Source: Candidatus Zixiibacteriota bacterium (GTDB taxonomy: Bacteria > Zixibacteria > MSB-5A5 > GN15 > FEB-12). Taken from it: a DNA stretch of 64,000 nt. Position numbers and translations under genes: made by a program. The stretch is from positions 231,979 to 295,978 of the forward strand of contig JACZXB010000002.1 in assembly GCA_022571845.1 (NCBI GenBank), in the 5' to 3' direction. Each line of letters begins with the position of its first letter. Within the stretch, counting starts at the first letter, position 1. Below are positions 16,109 to 25,646 of the stretch, piece by piece. The notes under the pieces are model-generated. The model worked only from the letters and a program-made list of their open reading frames with translations. It did no database searches and was not told the origin of the DNA.

Positions 16109-17014
16109 ATGTCCGTATTCACAATTCTCTTTATTGCTGATATTTGCGGTAAGGCCGGCCGGCAGGCGACCGCACATCTGACAATCCCACTCAAAGAAAA
16201 ATATGCCGCCGATTATGTTATCGCCAATGTCGAAAACTCTGCCGGCGGTTTCGGTGTCACCCCCGAAATGTCTCAAAAAATTTTCACCTATGGAGTTGAC
16301 CTGCAGACTTCAGGCAACCATATCTGGGACAGAGTAGATATCTTAGAGTATATTGCTCAGGAGCCAAGACTTCTGAGGCCGGACAATTACCCCCACGGAG
16401 TACCCGGTTCCGGTGTGTTTGTTGACCATGTTGACGGCGTCAAAATTGGGGTCTTAAACCTGATGGGCCGAACTTATATGGCAGACATAGACTGTCCTTT
16501 CAAGAAAGCCAGCCGCCAGCTGGCAGCTATGAGTGAGCAGGCGAAGATCATCTTTGTCGATTTCCACGCCGAAGCTACCTCTGAGAAACAAGCTATGATG
16601 TATCACCTAAACGGCAAAGTTTCGGCGCTTATTGGCACTCATACTCATGTACCGACCGCCGACGAAAAGGTGACATCGCGAGGCACCGCCTATATCAGTG
16701 ATGCCGGCATGACCGGTCCTTATGATTCGGTTATCGGTATGGAAGTCGGCCCCAGTCTTGGTCGTTTTATGACCGGCATGCCCAAGCGGTTTACCACCGC
16801 CAAAAACGATGTTAAAATTGCCGGTGTAATTGTCAGAGTAGAAACAGAGACGGGCAGGGCGATAAGCATCGAACGTTACCAGTTTGGTTTTGATATTGAA
16901 GATGCCGAAGGCAGCAGGGACGCGATATTCAAGAGAGACAAGTCAGAATCGCCAGACGCTGATTCTGAAAACGATAATGACAATGATATCGCCGAAAAGG
17001 CGTCCGAAGCATGA
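16109..17014 (+). CDS. ymdB: YmdB-family metallophosphoesterase
   Basis: A 301-aa calcineurin-like phosphoesterase of the YmdB family (2',3'-cyclic nucleotide phosphodiesterase in Bacillus). Metal-binding motifs are visible in order: FIADICGKAG near the start, NVENSAGG, TSGNHIWDR, VDFHAEATSE, and GTHTHVPTAD. The core ends near residue 265; an acidic, low-complexity tail (KSESPDADSENDNDND) is extra. YmdB genes usually follow rny directly; here the pair is split by the island. The TGA overlaps the ATG of folD. The ribosome binding site is weak. Confidence 0.9.
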   Translation: MSVFTILFIADICGKAGRQATAHLTIPLKEKYAADYVIANVENSAGGFGVTPEMSQKIFTYGVDLQTSGNHIWDRVDILEYIAQEPRLLRPDNYPHGVPGSGVFVDHVDGVKIGVLNLMGRTYMADIDCPFKKASRQLAAMSEQAKIIFVDFHAEATSEKQAMMYHLNGKVSALIGTHTHVPTADEKVTSRGTAYISDAGMTGPYDSVIGMEVGPSLGRFMTGMPKRFTTAKNDVKIAGVIVRVETETGRAISIERYQFGFDIEDAEGSRDAIFKRDKSESPDADSENDNDNDIAEKASEA

Positions 17015-17895
17015 CAGCTGCAATTATTATAGACGGCAAAGAAGTTGCCAAATCTATCAGGCAGGGCCTTAGGCCCCGAATCGCCAAGTTAAAAGAGAAT
17101 GAAATTGTACCGGGACTGGCAGCGGTCTTAGTAGGCGACAATCCCGCTTCTCAGACTTACGTTAACAGCAAGGCCAAAGCCTGTGATAAATTAGGAATGT
17201 ATTCCGAAGTCATCAGAAAGCCGGCTTCGCTCTCTCAAGAGGAGCTAATTGAAATTGTCGAAGGTCTCAATGCCAACCGAAAAATTCACGGTATCTTAGT
17301 GCAGTCGCCACTGCCTGAGCAGATAGATGAGCCTGAAGTTACGGTTCATTTAAGCCCCGAAAAAGATGTCGATGGCTTCCATCCTTTCAACGTCGGTCAG
17401 ATGCTTATCGGCCGGGGAAAGCTGCTGCCCTGTACTCCTCACGGCATCATAAAACTTCTGGAATATTATGAGATAAGCACTGAGGGGAAAGAGGCAGTCG
17501 TGGTCGGCCGCTCAAATATAGTTGGAAAACCGGTAGCAGTATTGCTGATGCAAAAAGGGAAGATGGCCAATGCTACGGTTACTATTGCTCATTCCCGGAC
17601 CAGTAACTTAAGAGAAGTATGCGGCCGGGCTGATATTCTTATTGCCGCTATCGGACGGGCTAATTTCATTAACGCAGATATGGTTAAAGAAGGGGCGGTT
17701 GTTATCGATGTGGGCATTAATCGTATTGACGACCCAAACAGAGAAAAAGGCTACCGGCTGGTTGGCGACGTAGATTTTGAGTCAGTCAAAGAAAAAGCCT
17801 CGTATATCACCCCGGTTCCGGGTGGAGTGGGGCCGATGACCATAGCTATGCTGCTATCCAACACTGTCACGGCCGCTGAAAATATCGGCTGTTAA
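17011..17895 (+). CDS. folD: Methylene-THF dehydrogenase / methenyl-THF cyclohydrolase
   Basis: A 294-aa bifunctional cytoplasmic enzyme of one-carbon metabolism that interconverts 5,10-methylene-THF and 10-formyl-THF using NADP. Signature motifs: ASQTYVNSKAKAC with the catalytic lysine, VQSPLPEQID, PCTPHGIIKLLE, the nucleotide-binding VVGRSNIVGKPVA, and C-terminal PGGVGPMTIAMLLSNT. Length is normal. ATG overlaps the ymdB stop (ATGA), indicating coupling. Confidence 0.97.
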   Translation: MTAAIIIDGKEVAKSIRQGLRPRIAKLKENEIVPGLAAVLVGDNPASQTYVNSKAKACDKLGMYSEVIRKPASLSQEELIEIVEGLNANRKIHGILVQSPLPEQIDEPEVTVHLSPEKDVDGFHPFNVGQMLIGRGKLLPCTPHGIIKLLEYYEISTEGKEAVVVGRSNIVGKPVAVLLMQKGKMANATVTIAHSRTSNLREVCGRADILIAAIGRANFINADMVKEGAVVIDVGINRIDDPNREKGYRLVGDVDFESVKEKASYITPVPGGVGPMTIAMLLSNTVTAAENIGC

Positions 17896-18012
17896 AATCT
17901 CAAACGTGGTTGCCAAAAGAGTAAGCCTTGCTTAACTTTACTATAAGTAGTTGTAACCTTACTTTAAGTACAAATCAAAACCGCCCGGCGCAAAAATAGA
18001 GGCAGGGAATAT

Positions 18013-18891
18013 ATGAAACTTAGAAACCAACCGCTAATGAATCACCCCAGCTCAAGTCGTTACGTTTTAAGCTGTTGTCTTACAATAGCTTTAGTGCTGT
18101 CAATTCAAGTATCGATTAAGGCTGAGGAGCTTTCAATCGATAAAATAGGCAAGGCCAAGTCAGCAGAAAAAAAGAAAGCAGAAAGCAAAACCAATACAAT
18201 CGAACAGAAAATCTTGATAGACGCCTATATTTTGCAGGCAGACTCATTTATCAAAAAGAAATATTATATAGCGGCCTTAGCGCTATTGGATTTTGTAAAG
18301 AATCTGGACCCTTCGAACAAGACTGCCTTTGCTCTGGAACAGCGCATCAAAAATGATCGTGAAAAAGATATCAAAAAGTATATCCAGACCGCCACCCTGG
18401 CTGAACATAGTTTCGATTATGCCGCCGCGCTCGACTCTTACTACAGAGTCTTAGAACTTAACCCATTCAACAAAGCGGCTATCGACTACCGCCGAAAACT
18501 TTTCAAAAAACTGAGCCGCAACGAGCAGCTTAATCTGGCTATTAAAAGTTTTCAACAGGGCAATACCAGTCGGGCCAAAATTCTTTTCAAAGGTGTTGTA
18601 GCAATAGAGCCGGATAACCAGGTCGCTCTCGGTTATCTTGGGCGCTTAGACAGGAGCAGTTCCAAAGCAAGCCCCCAAATCAAGACAGAGTCGGCAACTC
18701 TGGAGACTCTTCAGGCCGACAAGAAAATCTGGCCGCTTTATCTGGAGGGCTTAAAATTAATGCGCGATAAAAAATACAGTGAAGCTATCGATGTCTGGGA
18801 AAAGGTTCTTAAGGCCTACCCTGACAACCTTAATACGATAAACAATATCAATCAGGCCAGTCTCAGGCTCCAGGCAGAAGAAAAGAATTGA
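18013..18891 (+). CDS. Exported TPR protein
   Basis: A 292-aa protein with an N-terminal hydrophobic export segment (YVLSCCLTIALVLSIQVSIKA), then a Lys-rich linker and four or five degenerate TPR units: YYIAALALLDFVKNLDPSN, DYAAALDSYYRVLELNPFN, NTSRAKILFKGVVAIEPDN and KYSEAIDVWEKVLKAYPDN. GAGGCAGGGAA precedes ATG 18013. TPRs mediate protein binding, probably in the periplasm. It lies 60 bp before the phosphatase fusion, so it may belong to that signalling operon. Specific role unknown. Confidence 0.72.
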   Translation: MKLRNQPLMNHPSSSRYVLSCCLTIALVLSIQVSIKAEELSIDKIGKAKSAEKKKAESKTNTIEQKILIDAYILQADSFIKKKYYIAALALLDFVKNLDPSNKTAFALEQRIKNDREKDIKKYIQTATLAEHSFDYAAALDSYYRVLELNPFNKAAIDYRRKLFKKLSRNEQLNLAIKSFQQGNTSRAKILFKGVVAIEPDNQVALGYLGRLDRSSSKASPQIKTESATLETLQADKKIWPLYLEGLKLMRDKKYSEAIDVWEKVLKAYPDNLNTINNINQASLRLQAEEKN

Positions 18892-18950
18892 TATAGCTTT
18901 AGCTGTAATTTTTAGTAGACTCCGGGTTTCCCTCTCGGCTTCTTTTTGGC

Positions 18951-20969
18951 ATGTTTTGGGGTGCTATAAAAGAGATCAATGCCGCCTATCCGGCTGATTA
19001 CTCGCAGCTTGATGAAATGAAGCGGGTGGTCAAAGAAAACTGCCTGGCTGCAGACTATTCCAGCCGTGATATTCACGCTCTACAGCTGGTTGTCGAAGAA
19101 GTAGCCACCAATATTATCAGACATTCCTATAAGTATGAAAAAGGGAAAATCGCGCTAAAACTGGTAATTTATAAAAACAAACTGGTGCTCTCTCTGACAG
19201 ATTTCGGCCGTTCATTCAAACCGGATTTCGCCGGTTCAATTGACTTAAAAAGACTTATCGAGACCGGCCGCAAAGGCGGGCTTGGCTTTTACATGGTTCA
19301 AAAAATTATGGACTCAGTTGAGTATATCTCAACTCCCACCAAAAACGAGATGCGCATGGTCAAGCGCCTCAAACCGGAGCCGGAAAGAATCGGCTCTTTC
19401 GGCAGAATGATGCCTCTCAGGGTAAAATTCTCGGTCTCTACCTTTATCATACTGGCGGCCATAATCGGGGTCTCGTATTACTTCATAAATCACCAGACGA
19501 CTCAGCAGGTCTACGCCAATCTCAACGACAAAGTGGTTGCCTTAGGCACTACCATAGCAGACCAGACAGCCGGCTATATGCTAAACAGCCGCTCGGATGT
19601 AGAATTTGATGAGCTGATAGTAAGCTACCTGCGGGCCAACCCCGAACTAAAACTAATTGTAATCACCGACACTAACAGTATTGTCTTGGCTCACTCCGCA
19701 GATATAAGAAACATACGCAAGAGTTTCGAGCCGCCTGAGTCAATGACCAGCAGCGCCATTGTTACAGGAGACAAGCCTCTCAAACATTCGGCCGACTTAA
19801 ATTACATGAGCATGCCGGTTAAAGCCGGCCAGAACAGGCTGGGAACAGTGCACGTTACCTTCAGTACCGCAGCTGTCGCCGAACAGCTGCTAAATGCCAG
19901 AGTAGCCATTGTCCGGCTGACTATGGTTCTGCTTTTGTTCGGGATGTTGGGAATTTATCTGTTGTCAAATTACTTTGTAGACCCTATCGCCAGAATCACC
20001 CGGCGGGTGAAACGGTTTACATCCGGCGAATCCGAATCAGAGCTGCCGCTGGAAGGCGCCGAGGAATTCTTTGAAATCTCCAAAGCTTTTAATCAGATGA
20101 TAACCCGTATCAATCGGGACCGTAAAATTGCCATAGAGCAGGAAGGAGTGGCCAAAGAGATTGAAGTAGCCTCGCAGATTCAAAAGTCGCTTCTGCCCAA
20201 AAAACTGCCTGAGCTGCCGGGATTAGAGCTTGATGCCTACTACAAATCGGCCTCGCAGGTTGGTGGCGACCTTTATGATGTTATGGAGGTAGGCGACAAT
20301 AAATACTGCCTGGTCATTGCCGATGTTTCAGGAAAAGGGGTGCCGGCTTCGATGGTGATGTCGATGCTCCGTACGGTTCTGCGTATATATTCTCAGGGGC
20401 AGTCTTCAGCTAAAAAAGTATTGCTTAAAACCAATGCTTACTTAAAAGACAACATCCCCCCGGGGATTTTCATCACTGCCTTTGTCATACTCTATGAAGC
20501 CGACAAGAAAGTCATGACAGCCGTTTCCGCCGGTCATAACCCAATGCTCTACCGCCACGGCAAAAGCGGAAAAATTGAGCGAATTAATCCGGGAGGAATG
20601 CCGCTGGGAATGCCGGGCAAGTCCGAAGATGATTTTGCCAGAAGTCTCAAAGAGGTAAAACTCGAAATTGGAAAAGGCGACACTTTCCTGCTATACACCG
20701 ACGGAGTCACCGAAACGTCCGATAGCGAAGGGGTTCAGTTCGGGATAGACCGGCTGCTGGAAACCTTTGAGGGGGTAACCATGAGTCTTAATGGCAACTC
20801 GGTTAATAAGTTGTCATCAAAGATCATCAGGAAACTGAAGAAATATTCGGGAGACAAACCATTTTCCGATGATATAACAATGCTGCTTGGCCGTTTCGGA
20901 TCTCCTCCTAAAAAGAAAACTGACTCAAAAAAGATAATATTAAGAGCGTTTGCAGAGAATAGAGCCTGA
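18951..20969 (+). CDS. Fused RsbW-like kinase and RsbU/SpoIIE phosphatase, membrane-bound
   Basis: A 672-aa protein joining two normally opposing enzymes of sigma-factor partner switching. Residues 1-140 are an RsbW/SpoIIAB-type GHKL ATPase, with N-box EEVATNIIRHSY (E50, N54) and a G-box GGLGFYMVQKIMD. TM1 is about 160-180, an extracytoplasmic sensor domain about 180-320, TM2 about 323-343 (MVLLLFGMLGIYLLSNYF), then HAMP (DPIARITRRVKRF) and a PP2C/SpoIIE phosphatase (about 430-650, with SQVGGDLYDV, VIADVSGKGVPASMVMS, AGHNP, YTDGVTE and SDDITML). The STAS protein 73 bp downstream is the obvious substrate. The same polypeptide could phosphorylate and dephosphorylate the antagonist. Confidence 0.88.
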   Translation: MFWGAIKEINAAYPADYSQLDEMKRVVKENCLAADYSSRDIHALQLVVEEVATNIIRHSYKYEKGKIALKLVIYKNKLVLSLTDFGRSFKPDFAGSIDLKRLIETGRKGGLGFYMVQKIMDSVEYISTPTKNEMRMVKRLKPEPERIGSFGRMMPLRVKFSVSTFIILAAIIGVSYYFINHQTTQQVYANLNDKVVALGTTIADQTAGYMLNSRSDVEFDELIVSYLRANPELKLIVITDTNSIVLAHSADIRNIRKSFEPPESMTSSAIVTGDKPLKHSADLNYMSMPVKAGQNRLGTVHVTFSTAAVAEQLLNARVAIVRLTMVLLLFGMLGIYLLSNYFVDPIARITRRVKRFTSGESESELPLEGAEEFFEISKAFNQMITRINRDRKIAIEQEGVAKEIEVASQIQKSLLPKKLPELPGLELDAYYKSASQVGGDLYDVMEVGDNKYCLVIADVSGKGVPASMVMSMLRTVLRIYSQGQSSAKKVLLKTNAYLKDNIPPGIFITAFVILYEADKKVMTAVSAGHNPMLYRHGKSGKIERINPGGMPLGMPGKSEDDFARSLKEVKLEIGKGDTFLLYTDGVTETSDSEGVQFGIDRLLETFEGVTMSLNGNSVNKLSSKIIRKLKKYSGDKPFSDDITMLLGRFGSPPKKKTDSKKIILRAFAENRA

Positions 20970-21041
20970 GCAGTTTCTGGAGACAGGTAGACATTTTTGT
21001 GTTTCAAATTTATTGGTTTTGGGATATATTTATAGTTAGTT

Positions 21042-21713
21042 ATGGCAAATCTTTCAATATCTTTGTCAGAGTCTGACAAGAGCAAAGTTTCTGAGATACG
21101 CGTTGATGGCGTTATTGATACGACCACTTCAACGGAGCTTGAAGAAACCATAGATTCGCTGCTTAGTCGCGGACGTTTTCAAATTATTCTGGATCTGGCG
21201 GGGGTCGATTATATCTCCTCGGCTGGCTGGGGAGTGTTAATCTCAAAGATTGGGGATATACGCGACAATAACGGCGACATTCTGCTGGCCGGTATGGTAT
21301 CTAATGTCCTGGAGGTTTATGAACTTCTGGAATTCGACAGTGTCCTGAAGCATTTTGAATCAATTGAAAGTGCCCGCAGCTCTCTGGGAGTTGAAAGCGA
21401 GAGGGAGTTCTCAAAAAAAAAAGAGCCACAAGTAAACCGTCTAAAAGTAATAGAGAGCTTAAGTAATAATGGAAGCAGCCCTGAGTTTTTTAGCATCGGA
21501 GAAGTTAGAGAAGATTCTGAGGACAAACTTTTAGTCAGCGCCATTTTGCGTGACCCCTTTCAGACGATTGGCGAGCTGGCCGAGCAGATAAATATTGATT
21601 CTAATACAAGCTCCGTAGGCTGGTGGAGGGTTTTCAAACTTTTGAGGAAAAACAAGCTGTTATCGAGGCGCTCCCGGTTCAGGCTGACAAGGCAAAAGCA
21701 ATTTCAGAATTAG
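21042..21713 (+). CDS. STAS anti-sigma factor antagonist with C-terminal helical domain
   Basis: A 223-aa cytoplasmic protein. Residues 1-110 are a STAS domain of the SpoIIAA/RsbV type, with the phosphorylation segment DYISSAGWGVL (S59 or S60). Residues about 155-220 (LRDPFQTIGELAEQINID ... WWRVFKLLRKNKLLSRR) look like a winged-helix or similar helical domain, an unusual addition to an antagonist, suggesting a direct output. A Ser/Lys-rich linker joins them. It sits between the kinase-phosphatase fusion and a GGDEF gene, so it is probably the switch between them. Confidence 0.8.
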   Translation: MANLSISLSESDKSKVSEIRVDGVIDTTTSTELEETIDSLLSRGRFQIILDLAGVDYISSAGWGVLISKIGDIRDNNGDILLAGMVSNVLEVYELLEFDSVLKHFESIESARSSLGVESEREFSKKKEPQVNRLKVIESLSNNGSSPEFFSIGEVREDSEDKLLVSAILRDPFQTIGELAEQINIDSNTSSVGWWRVFKLLRKNKLLSRRSRFRLTRQKQFQN

Positions 21714-21764
21714 GCTAAACACAATTTTAGAAAGCTATCCCGGGGAGGGATAGTCGGGGCATTT

Positions 21765-23411
21765 ATGAAAATAGAAATTATCCTGATTATAGCCTTAGCT
21801 GTTTCAGTTATTCTGCTTACAGTTTTTCTGTTTATAAAAATAAAAAGAGAGAAACGGCAGCTCGGTCTGCTGGATAAAATGAACCTTCCGGAGTTTTCTG
21901 ATTTCCTTCGCACCAATAGTTCAGTCGGAAATATTCAGGCGGTGGCCAGCAAAGTATCCACTCTGCTGACTACTCTGTTTGGCTGCAGCAAGATAATTTT
22001 CTTGAGAAAGAAAAGGGGACTTTTGGAGCTCAACTATTATTACGGCCTTAAGAATTTTAACCGTTCAGATTTTCGTATTCCATTCAGCAATAAATTGGGT
22101 GGGCTTTTCAGCGAAGATTTCCTGCCGCGAAAGATAAACAAGCTGAAATCAATTGTTTCTGAAGAATTTCTGCTGACGCTCGACAATTTAGGGCTGGACA
22201 CCTATTTTCCCGTTTATTGGCGCAGCAACCTCTACGGCGTATATTTTGTCAGCAGTAATTTGGAGACTAAGTCGCCGTCGTTCACTTTGCTGGTGGCAAG
22301 TCTGGCGCATTCCTTGTCTGCCGCCTACCACATCAAATGGCACGAATCAAGATATTCGAATCTCGAGAAGAAATTAGAAGCGAATACTTTCAAATCTGAA
22401 AAAACAAGCCCGGTCTTAATTTCCGAAGATCTGCTGGCACTGGCGAAAATAAGAAATTCTGATAAACTGTTAAAGGCGGTCATGGAGCCGCTCAGCAGAA
22501 GACTCGGTACAAACAAAGTGGTGCTGATGTATATTTCCGGCAAGAATAACAGTTCAGGTTTGCAGCGGCCTCCTAAAACGAAAAATTCAATTTCCATCCC
22601 CGCAGATACTGTTCTCGAAAACCTGATTAAGATAGTCAAAGGTAAAAGTCCGCAGCCTCTGAATGAAATTAATAGTCAAAACGAACCATTGGCCGGCTGG
22701 CTTAAGGAAGTACAAAGCAGCGGTTTTACTCATGCACTTGAATTCGATCTGGATCCAAGCCAAAAATCTGTCTTGTTATGGGAATGTCGGGGTCAACCCG
22801 GCCAGGTAGAACCTCAGCTAATTCAGTTTAAGGCCTATGCCTCAGACCTGATGACTACCGCCAAAGCCTACGAGATAGCCGAGGAGCTCTCTTTTACAGA
22901 TGCTTTGACAGGTCTGGCCAATCAAAGATACCTGTACAAGCGTCTGAGAGAAGAGATAAGCCGTGCCAAACGCTTCAAAAGACATCTTGCATTTGTCCTG
23001 TTTGATCTCGATGAACTAAAAACGGTCAACGATTCTTTTGGTCATCAGGCCGGTGATACGGTATTGAGACAGGTCGGGCAGTCTCTCAAGAAGTCAATCA
23101 GAGAAATCGATATTATAGCCCGTTACGGCGGAGATGAATTTTGTGTAATTATGCCCGAAGCCGATAGCCAGACCTGTGCCAAATTTATGGACAGAATTCT
23201 GGAAACTATCTCCAAGACCAATATTATGCTGGAGAATTCATCTGAACCTCTTTATTGCACTGTTTCCCTGGGAGGAGCAGTGTTTCCGATTCATGCCTCA
23301 GATGGAAAAAGCCTCGTTTATAAGGCTGATATGGCCCTTTTGAGAGCTAAAAACAGCGGCCGCAACCGCTCTGTCATGTATATTGCCGAATCCTCCGAAA
23401 ATCTCTCCTGA
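21765..23411 (+). CDS. Membrane-anchored diguanylate cyclase (GGDEF)
   Basis: A 548-aa protein with an N-terminal membrane helix (IILIIALAVSVILLTVFLFI), a middle region of about 330 residues containing one or two degenerate GAF-like segments, and a C-terminal GGDEF domain (about 380-540). The active site is RYGGDEF, and RxxD (REID) five residues before it forms the inhibitory I-site, so an active, product-inhibited cyclase is expected. It would make cyclic-di-GMP from GTP. Placement after the STAS gene suggests that partner switching controls it. Confidence 0.88.
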   Translation: MKIEIILIIALAVSVILLTVFLFIKIKREKRQLGLLDKMNLPEFSDFLRTNSSVGNIQAVASKVSTLLTTLFGCSKIIFLRKKRGLLELNYYYGLKNFNRSDFRIPFSNKLGGLFSEDFLPRKINKLKSIVSEEFLLTLDNLGLDTYFPVYWRSNLYGVYFVSSNLETKSPSFTLLVASLAHSLSAAYHIKWHESRYSNLEKKLEANTFKSEKTSPVLISEDLLALAKIRNSDKLLKAVMEPLSRRLGTNKVVLMYISGKNNSSGLQRPPKTKNSISIPADTVLENLIKIVKGKSPQPLNEINSQNEPLAGWLKEVQSSGFTHALEFDLDPSQKSVLLWECRGQPGQVEPQLIQFKAYASDLMTTAKAYEIAEELSFTDALTGLANQRYLYKRLREEISRAKRFKRHLAFVLFDLDELKTVNDSFGHQAGDTVLRQVGQSLKKSIREIDIIARYGGDEFCVIMPEADSQTCAKFMDRILETISKTNIMLENSSEPLYCTVSLGGAVFPIHASDGKSLVYKADMALLRAKNSGRNRSVMYIAESSENLS

Positions 23412-23533
23412 AAATTCTTTACCATACAACAGTATACTCCATTAAACTCTTTGCTTCGTATTGCCGATTTTATAAAGGTGAATAAGCTTTAAGTAATTAT
23501 CCCCAAAAAGGGACCAGAATATAGGTAGGCATA

Positions 23534-24655
23534 ATGGAAACCTTTAGAATCAATAGCAAGCTAATCGAAAACGAAAAAGAGATTCTCATACAGACATCAA
23601 ATAATCCTGCGGAAGGTACAATAACTTCGACGATCTATATCGATGGTGTCTTAACTGAGCTTTTCAAAATGCCTCACCCCATAGAGGAAAACCCCGACAG
23701 GATAATGTCTTTAGTCAGGTCTACTCATGGTGAAAGAAAAGAAGAACTTGAGGCTCTGCTGGCTGCCTACCGGGGAGCGCTCTCAAGCAGCGAAGCTAAA
23801 GAGATCAGCGAGCTGGGGCTGGCTCTTTACTTCAAGAGATTTTATGTAGAAGCAAAAGACCTGCTTCGCTCGGCAGTTACCCTGGACCCGGAATTCCATT
23901 CTGCCCGGCAGACTCTGGCATTAGTTGAAATGGAATTGGGGAATCTGGATAGCGCCGAAAAAAATGCCGCTGAGTCGGTTCTGCAGTGTCCCACCTACGC
24001 CGATTATCATAATACTCTTGGTGAGATTCATCTGGTCCAGGAAGACTATGAAAAGGCAGTTTCGGCTTTCAGCGAAGCAATAAAAATCAATCTCTATTAC
24101 TCCAGAGCCTATTTTAATCTGGGCATCAGCATGCTGCATAGAATAGTTTCAGACTCCAAGGCTGAAACTGCCTCAAATGAAATGACTCGCTGCCTGGATG
24201 CTTTCCGGAAGTCAGCCATGATAGACAGCGAGTTTGCCATCTCCCCTTATGAACAGGCTCTTAAAGCTCTCGAAGATTCCCAGTATTCCAGCGCATTAGA
24301 GCAGTTTCTGGCAGTAGGGCAGAAAGTAAAAGAGAAAATCAGAGCCGACCAGGCCTCATATTTCATGCACTTTATAGTTTTAAGAGATGCGGCCGAAGAT
24401 GCTTCGGTTGAATCCCGCATCCAATATCTCGAATCTGAGATTAATAAAAACCCATCCTACGTTGATTTGTATGCAGAACTTGCCAAATCCTATCTTGAGC
24501 AGTCGAAGAAATACTGGCAAAGAGGGATATCTATGTACCGCAAAACTCTGAAACTGAACCCGGGCTATGGCAGCGCCAGACGTTGTTTGGAAGAGGCTGA
24601 AAAGAGGTACGGCGAGATCTGCAATACCCTGGATATTATAGCGGCGCGCTCCTGA
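23534..24655 (+). CDS. TPR repeat protein
   Basis: A 373-aa protein without a signal peptide. The N-terminal 60 residues (TFRINSKLIENEKEILIQTS ... YIDGVLTELFKMPHP) look like a small beta domain. TPR units then run from about 85: ALYFKRFYVEAKDLLRSAVTLDPEF, LGNLDSAEKNAAESVLQCPT, DYEKAVSAFSEAIKINLYY, and a final YWQRGISMYRKTLKLNPGY. It probably acts as a cytoplasmic scaffold. The signalling genes upstream and TPR genes downstream suggest a shared process, but no partner can be named. Confidence 0.7.
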   Translation: METFRINSKLIENEKEILIQTSNNPAEGTITSTIYIDGVLTELFKMPHPIEENPDRIMSLVRSTHGERKEELEALLAAYRGALSSSEAKEISELGLALYFKRFYVEAKDLLRSAVTLDPEFHSARQTLALVEMELGNLDSAEKNAAESVLQCPTYADYHNTLGEIHLVQEDYEKAVSAFSEAIKINLYYSRAYFNLGISMLHRIVSDSKAETASNEMTRCLDAFRKSAMIDSEFAISPYEQALKALEDSQYSSALEQFLAVGQKVKEKIRADQASYFMHFIVLRDAAEDASVESRIQYLESEINKNPSYVDLYAELAKSYLEQSKKYWQRGISMYRKTLKLNPGYGSARRCLEEAEKRYGEICNTLDIIAARS

Positions 24656-24755
24656 ATTTCACTCTTAAAGTAATACTTTCAATTCTTGCCCCAATCAGAA
24701 ATTGGCTAAGCATTAGTCTGACCAATCTCACTCCATTAATCGTCATAAAATATTC

Positions 24756-24783
24756 TTGACTCTCAGGTGTATAAGTGTAGACT
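24756..24783 (+). promoter_or_regulatory. Sigma-70-type promoter
   Basis: TTGACT (24756-24761) and TAGACT (24778-24783) are separated by 16 bases, about 35 bases upstream of ATG 24820. Confidence 0.5.
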
Positions 24784-24819
24784 GAAGCGATAGGAAATTC
24801 ACCATATCGGGAGTTTAAT

Positions 24820-25536
24820 ATGAAACGAATAATCATAACCTGCCTTTTGATAATTTTTGCTGTCAGTATAGCTGATGCCGGCCGCCGCAGACCGCAATCA
24901 GGGAAAGTTAAAGATAGAGTTTATATAGACAGTAAATACGGCTTCAAGATTACCATAGACGAGGGCTGGAAGCATTCGCTTCGCAAAGAAAACGACAATT
25001 TCCGTCTTCTTTTGACCAAGAGAAAATACGAGATTCCTGCTGAATATATCAATGCCCCTGATTATACACAAATTCCGAGAATCATTATCTGGACAGACAC
25101 TACTTCTCTTCCGACATTCGCCTTTCTTGATTCGCTGGTCAGCAAGACATGGAATACCAAGCAGAAAAAAGAGCTACTTAAAGAGTTTGAAATTATAGCT
25201 TCGGATATTTCATCCGGATCTCGGCGGGAAAAATTTATTCCCAGAGGACGCAAGCCGGTACGGCTCAGCGGAGAGCAAGCCATCTTGTGGCAGGCAAAAT
25301 CTACTTATGTTAAGGATGTGGCTGTTACCTCTTCGGGCCTGGCCAGTAAAAGAGTCTATGGAGCGTATGGCGGGGCGATTGTTGTTGTCAAAAAAGGAAA
25401 CAGAGCTTTTGTCTTTCACCTGATGACAGAGTGGTCCTACTTTGAAAGCAATTTAAAAGAAACTCTGAATATTATTTCCACGTTTGAGTTTTCAGGCGAA
25501 AGCAACAAAGAAAAGGCTGACAAAAGTGAGGGTTAA
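24820..25536 (+). CDS. Exported protein, PsbP/Mog1-like fold
   Basis: A 238-aa protein with an N-terminal signal peptide (IIITCLLIIFAVSIADA). After it comes YIDSKYGFKITIDEGWKHSL, the opening strand pattern seen in PsbP/Mog1/DUF1795-like proteins, followed by alternating strands and helices and a C-terminal LKETLNIISTFEF helix-strand. It is probably periplasmic or surface-exposed. Function unknown; the fold call is by eye and moderate. Confidence 0.6.
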   Translation: MKRIIITCLLIIFAVSIADAGRRRPQSGKVKDRVYIDSKYGFKITIDEGWKHSLRKENDNFRLLLTKRKYEIPAEYINAPDYTQIPRIIIWTDTTSLPTFAFLDSLVSKTWNTKQKKELLKEFEIIASDISSGSRREKFIPRGRKPVRLSGEQAILWQAKSTYVKDVAVTSSGLASKRVYGAYGGAIVVVKKGNRAFVFHLMTEWSYFESNLKETLNIISTFEFSGESNKEKADKSEG

Positions 25537-25646
25537 CTGCCCAAAATTGTGATTGTCTACCGGTGTTTTTCTTTTTAATTGACCCTCAGGCAGAGCCGTA
25601 GTATTTTAAAACTCTGTCATATACTTGAGGAATTTCCGGAGGAATC

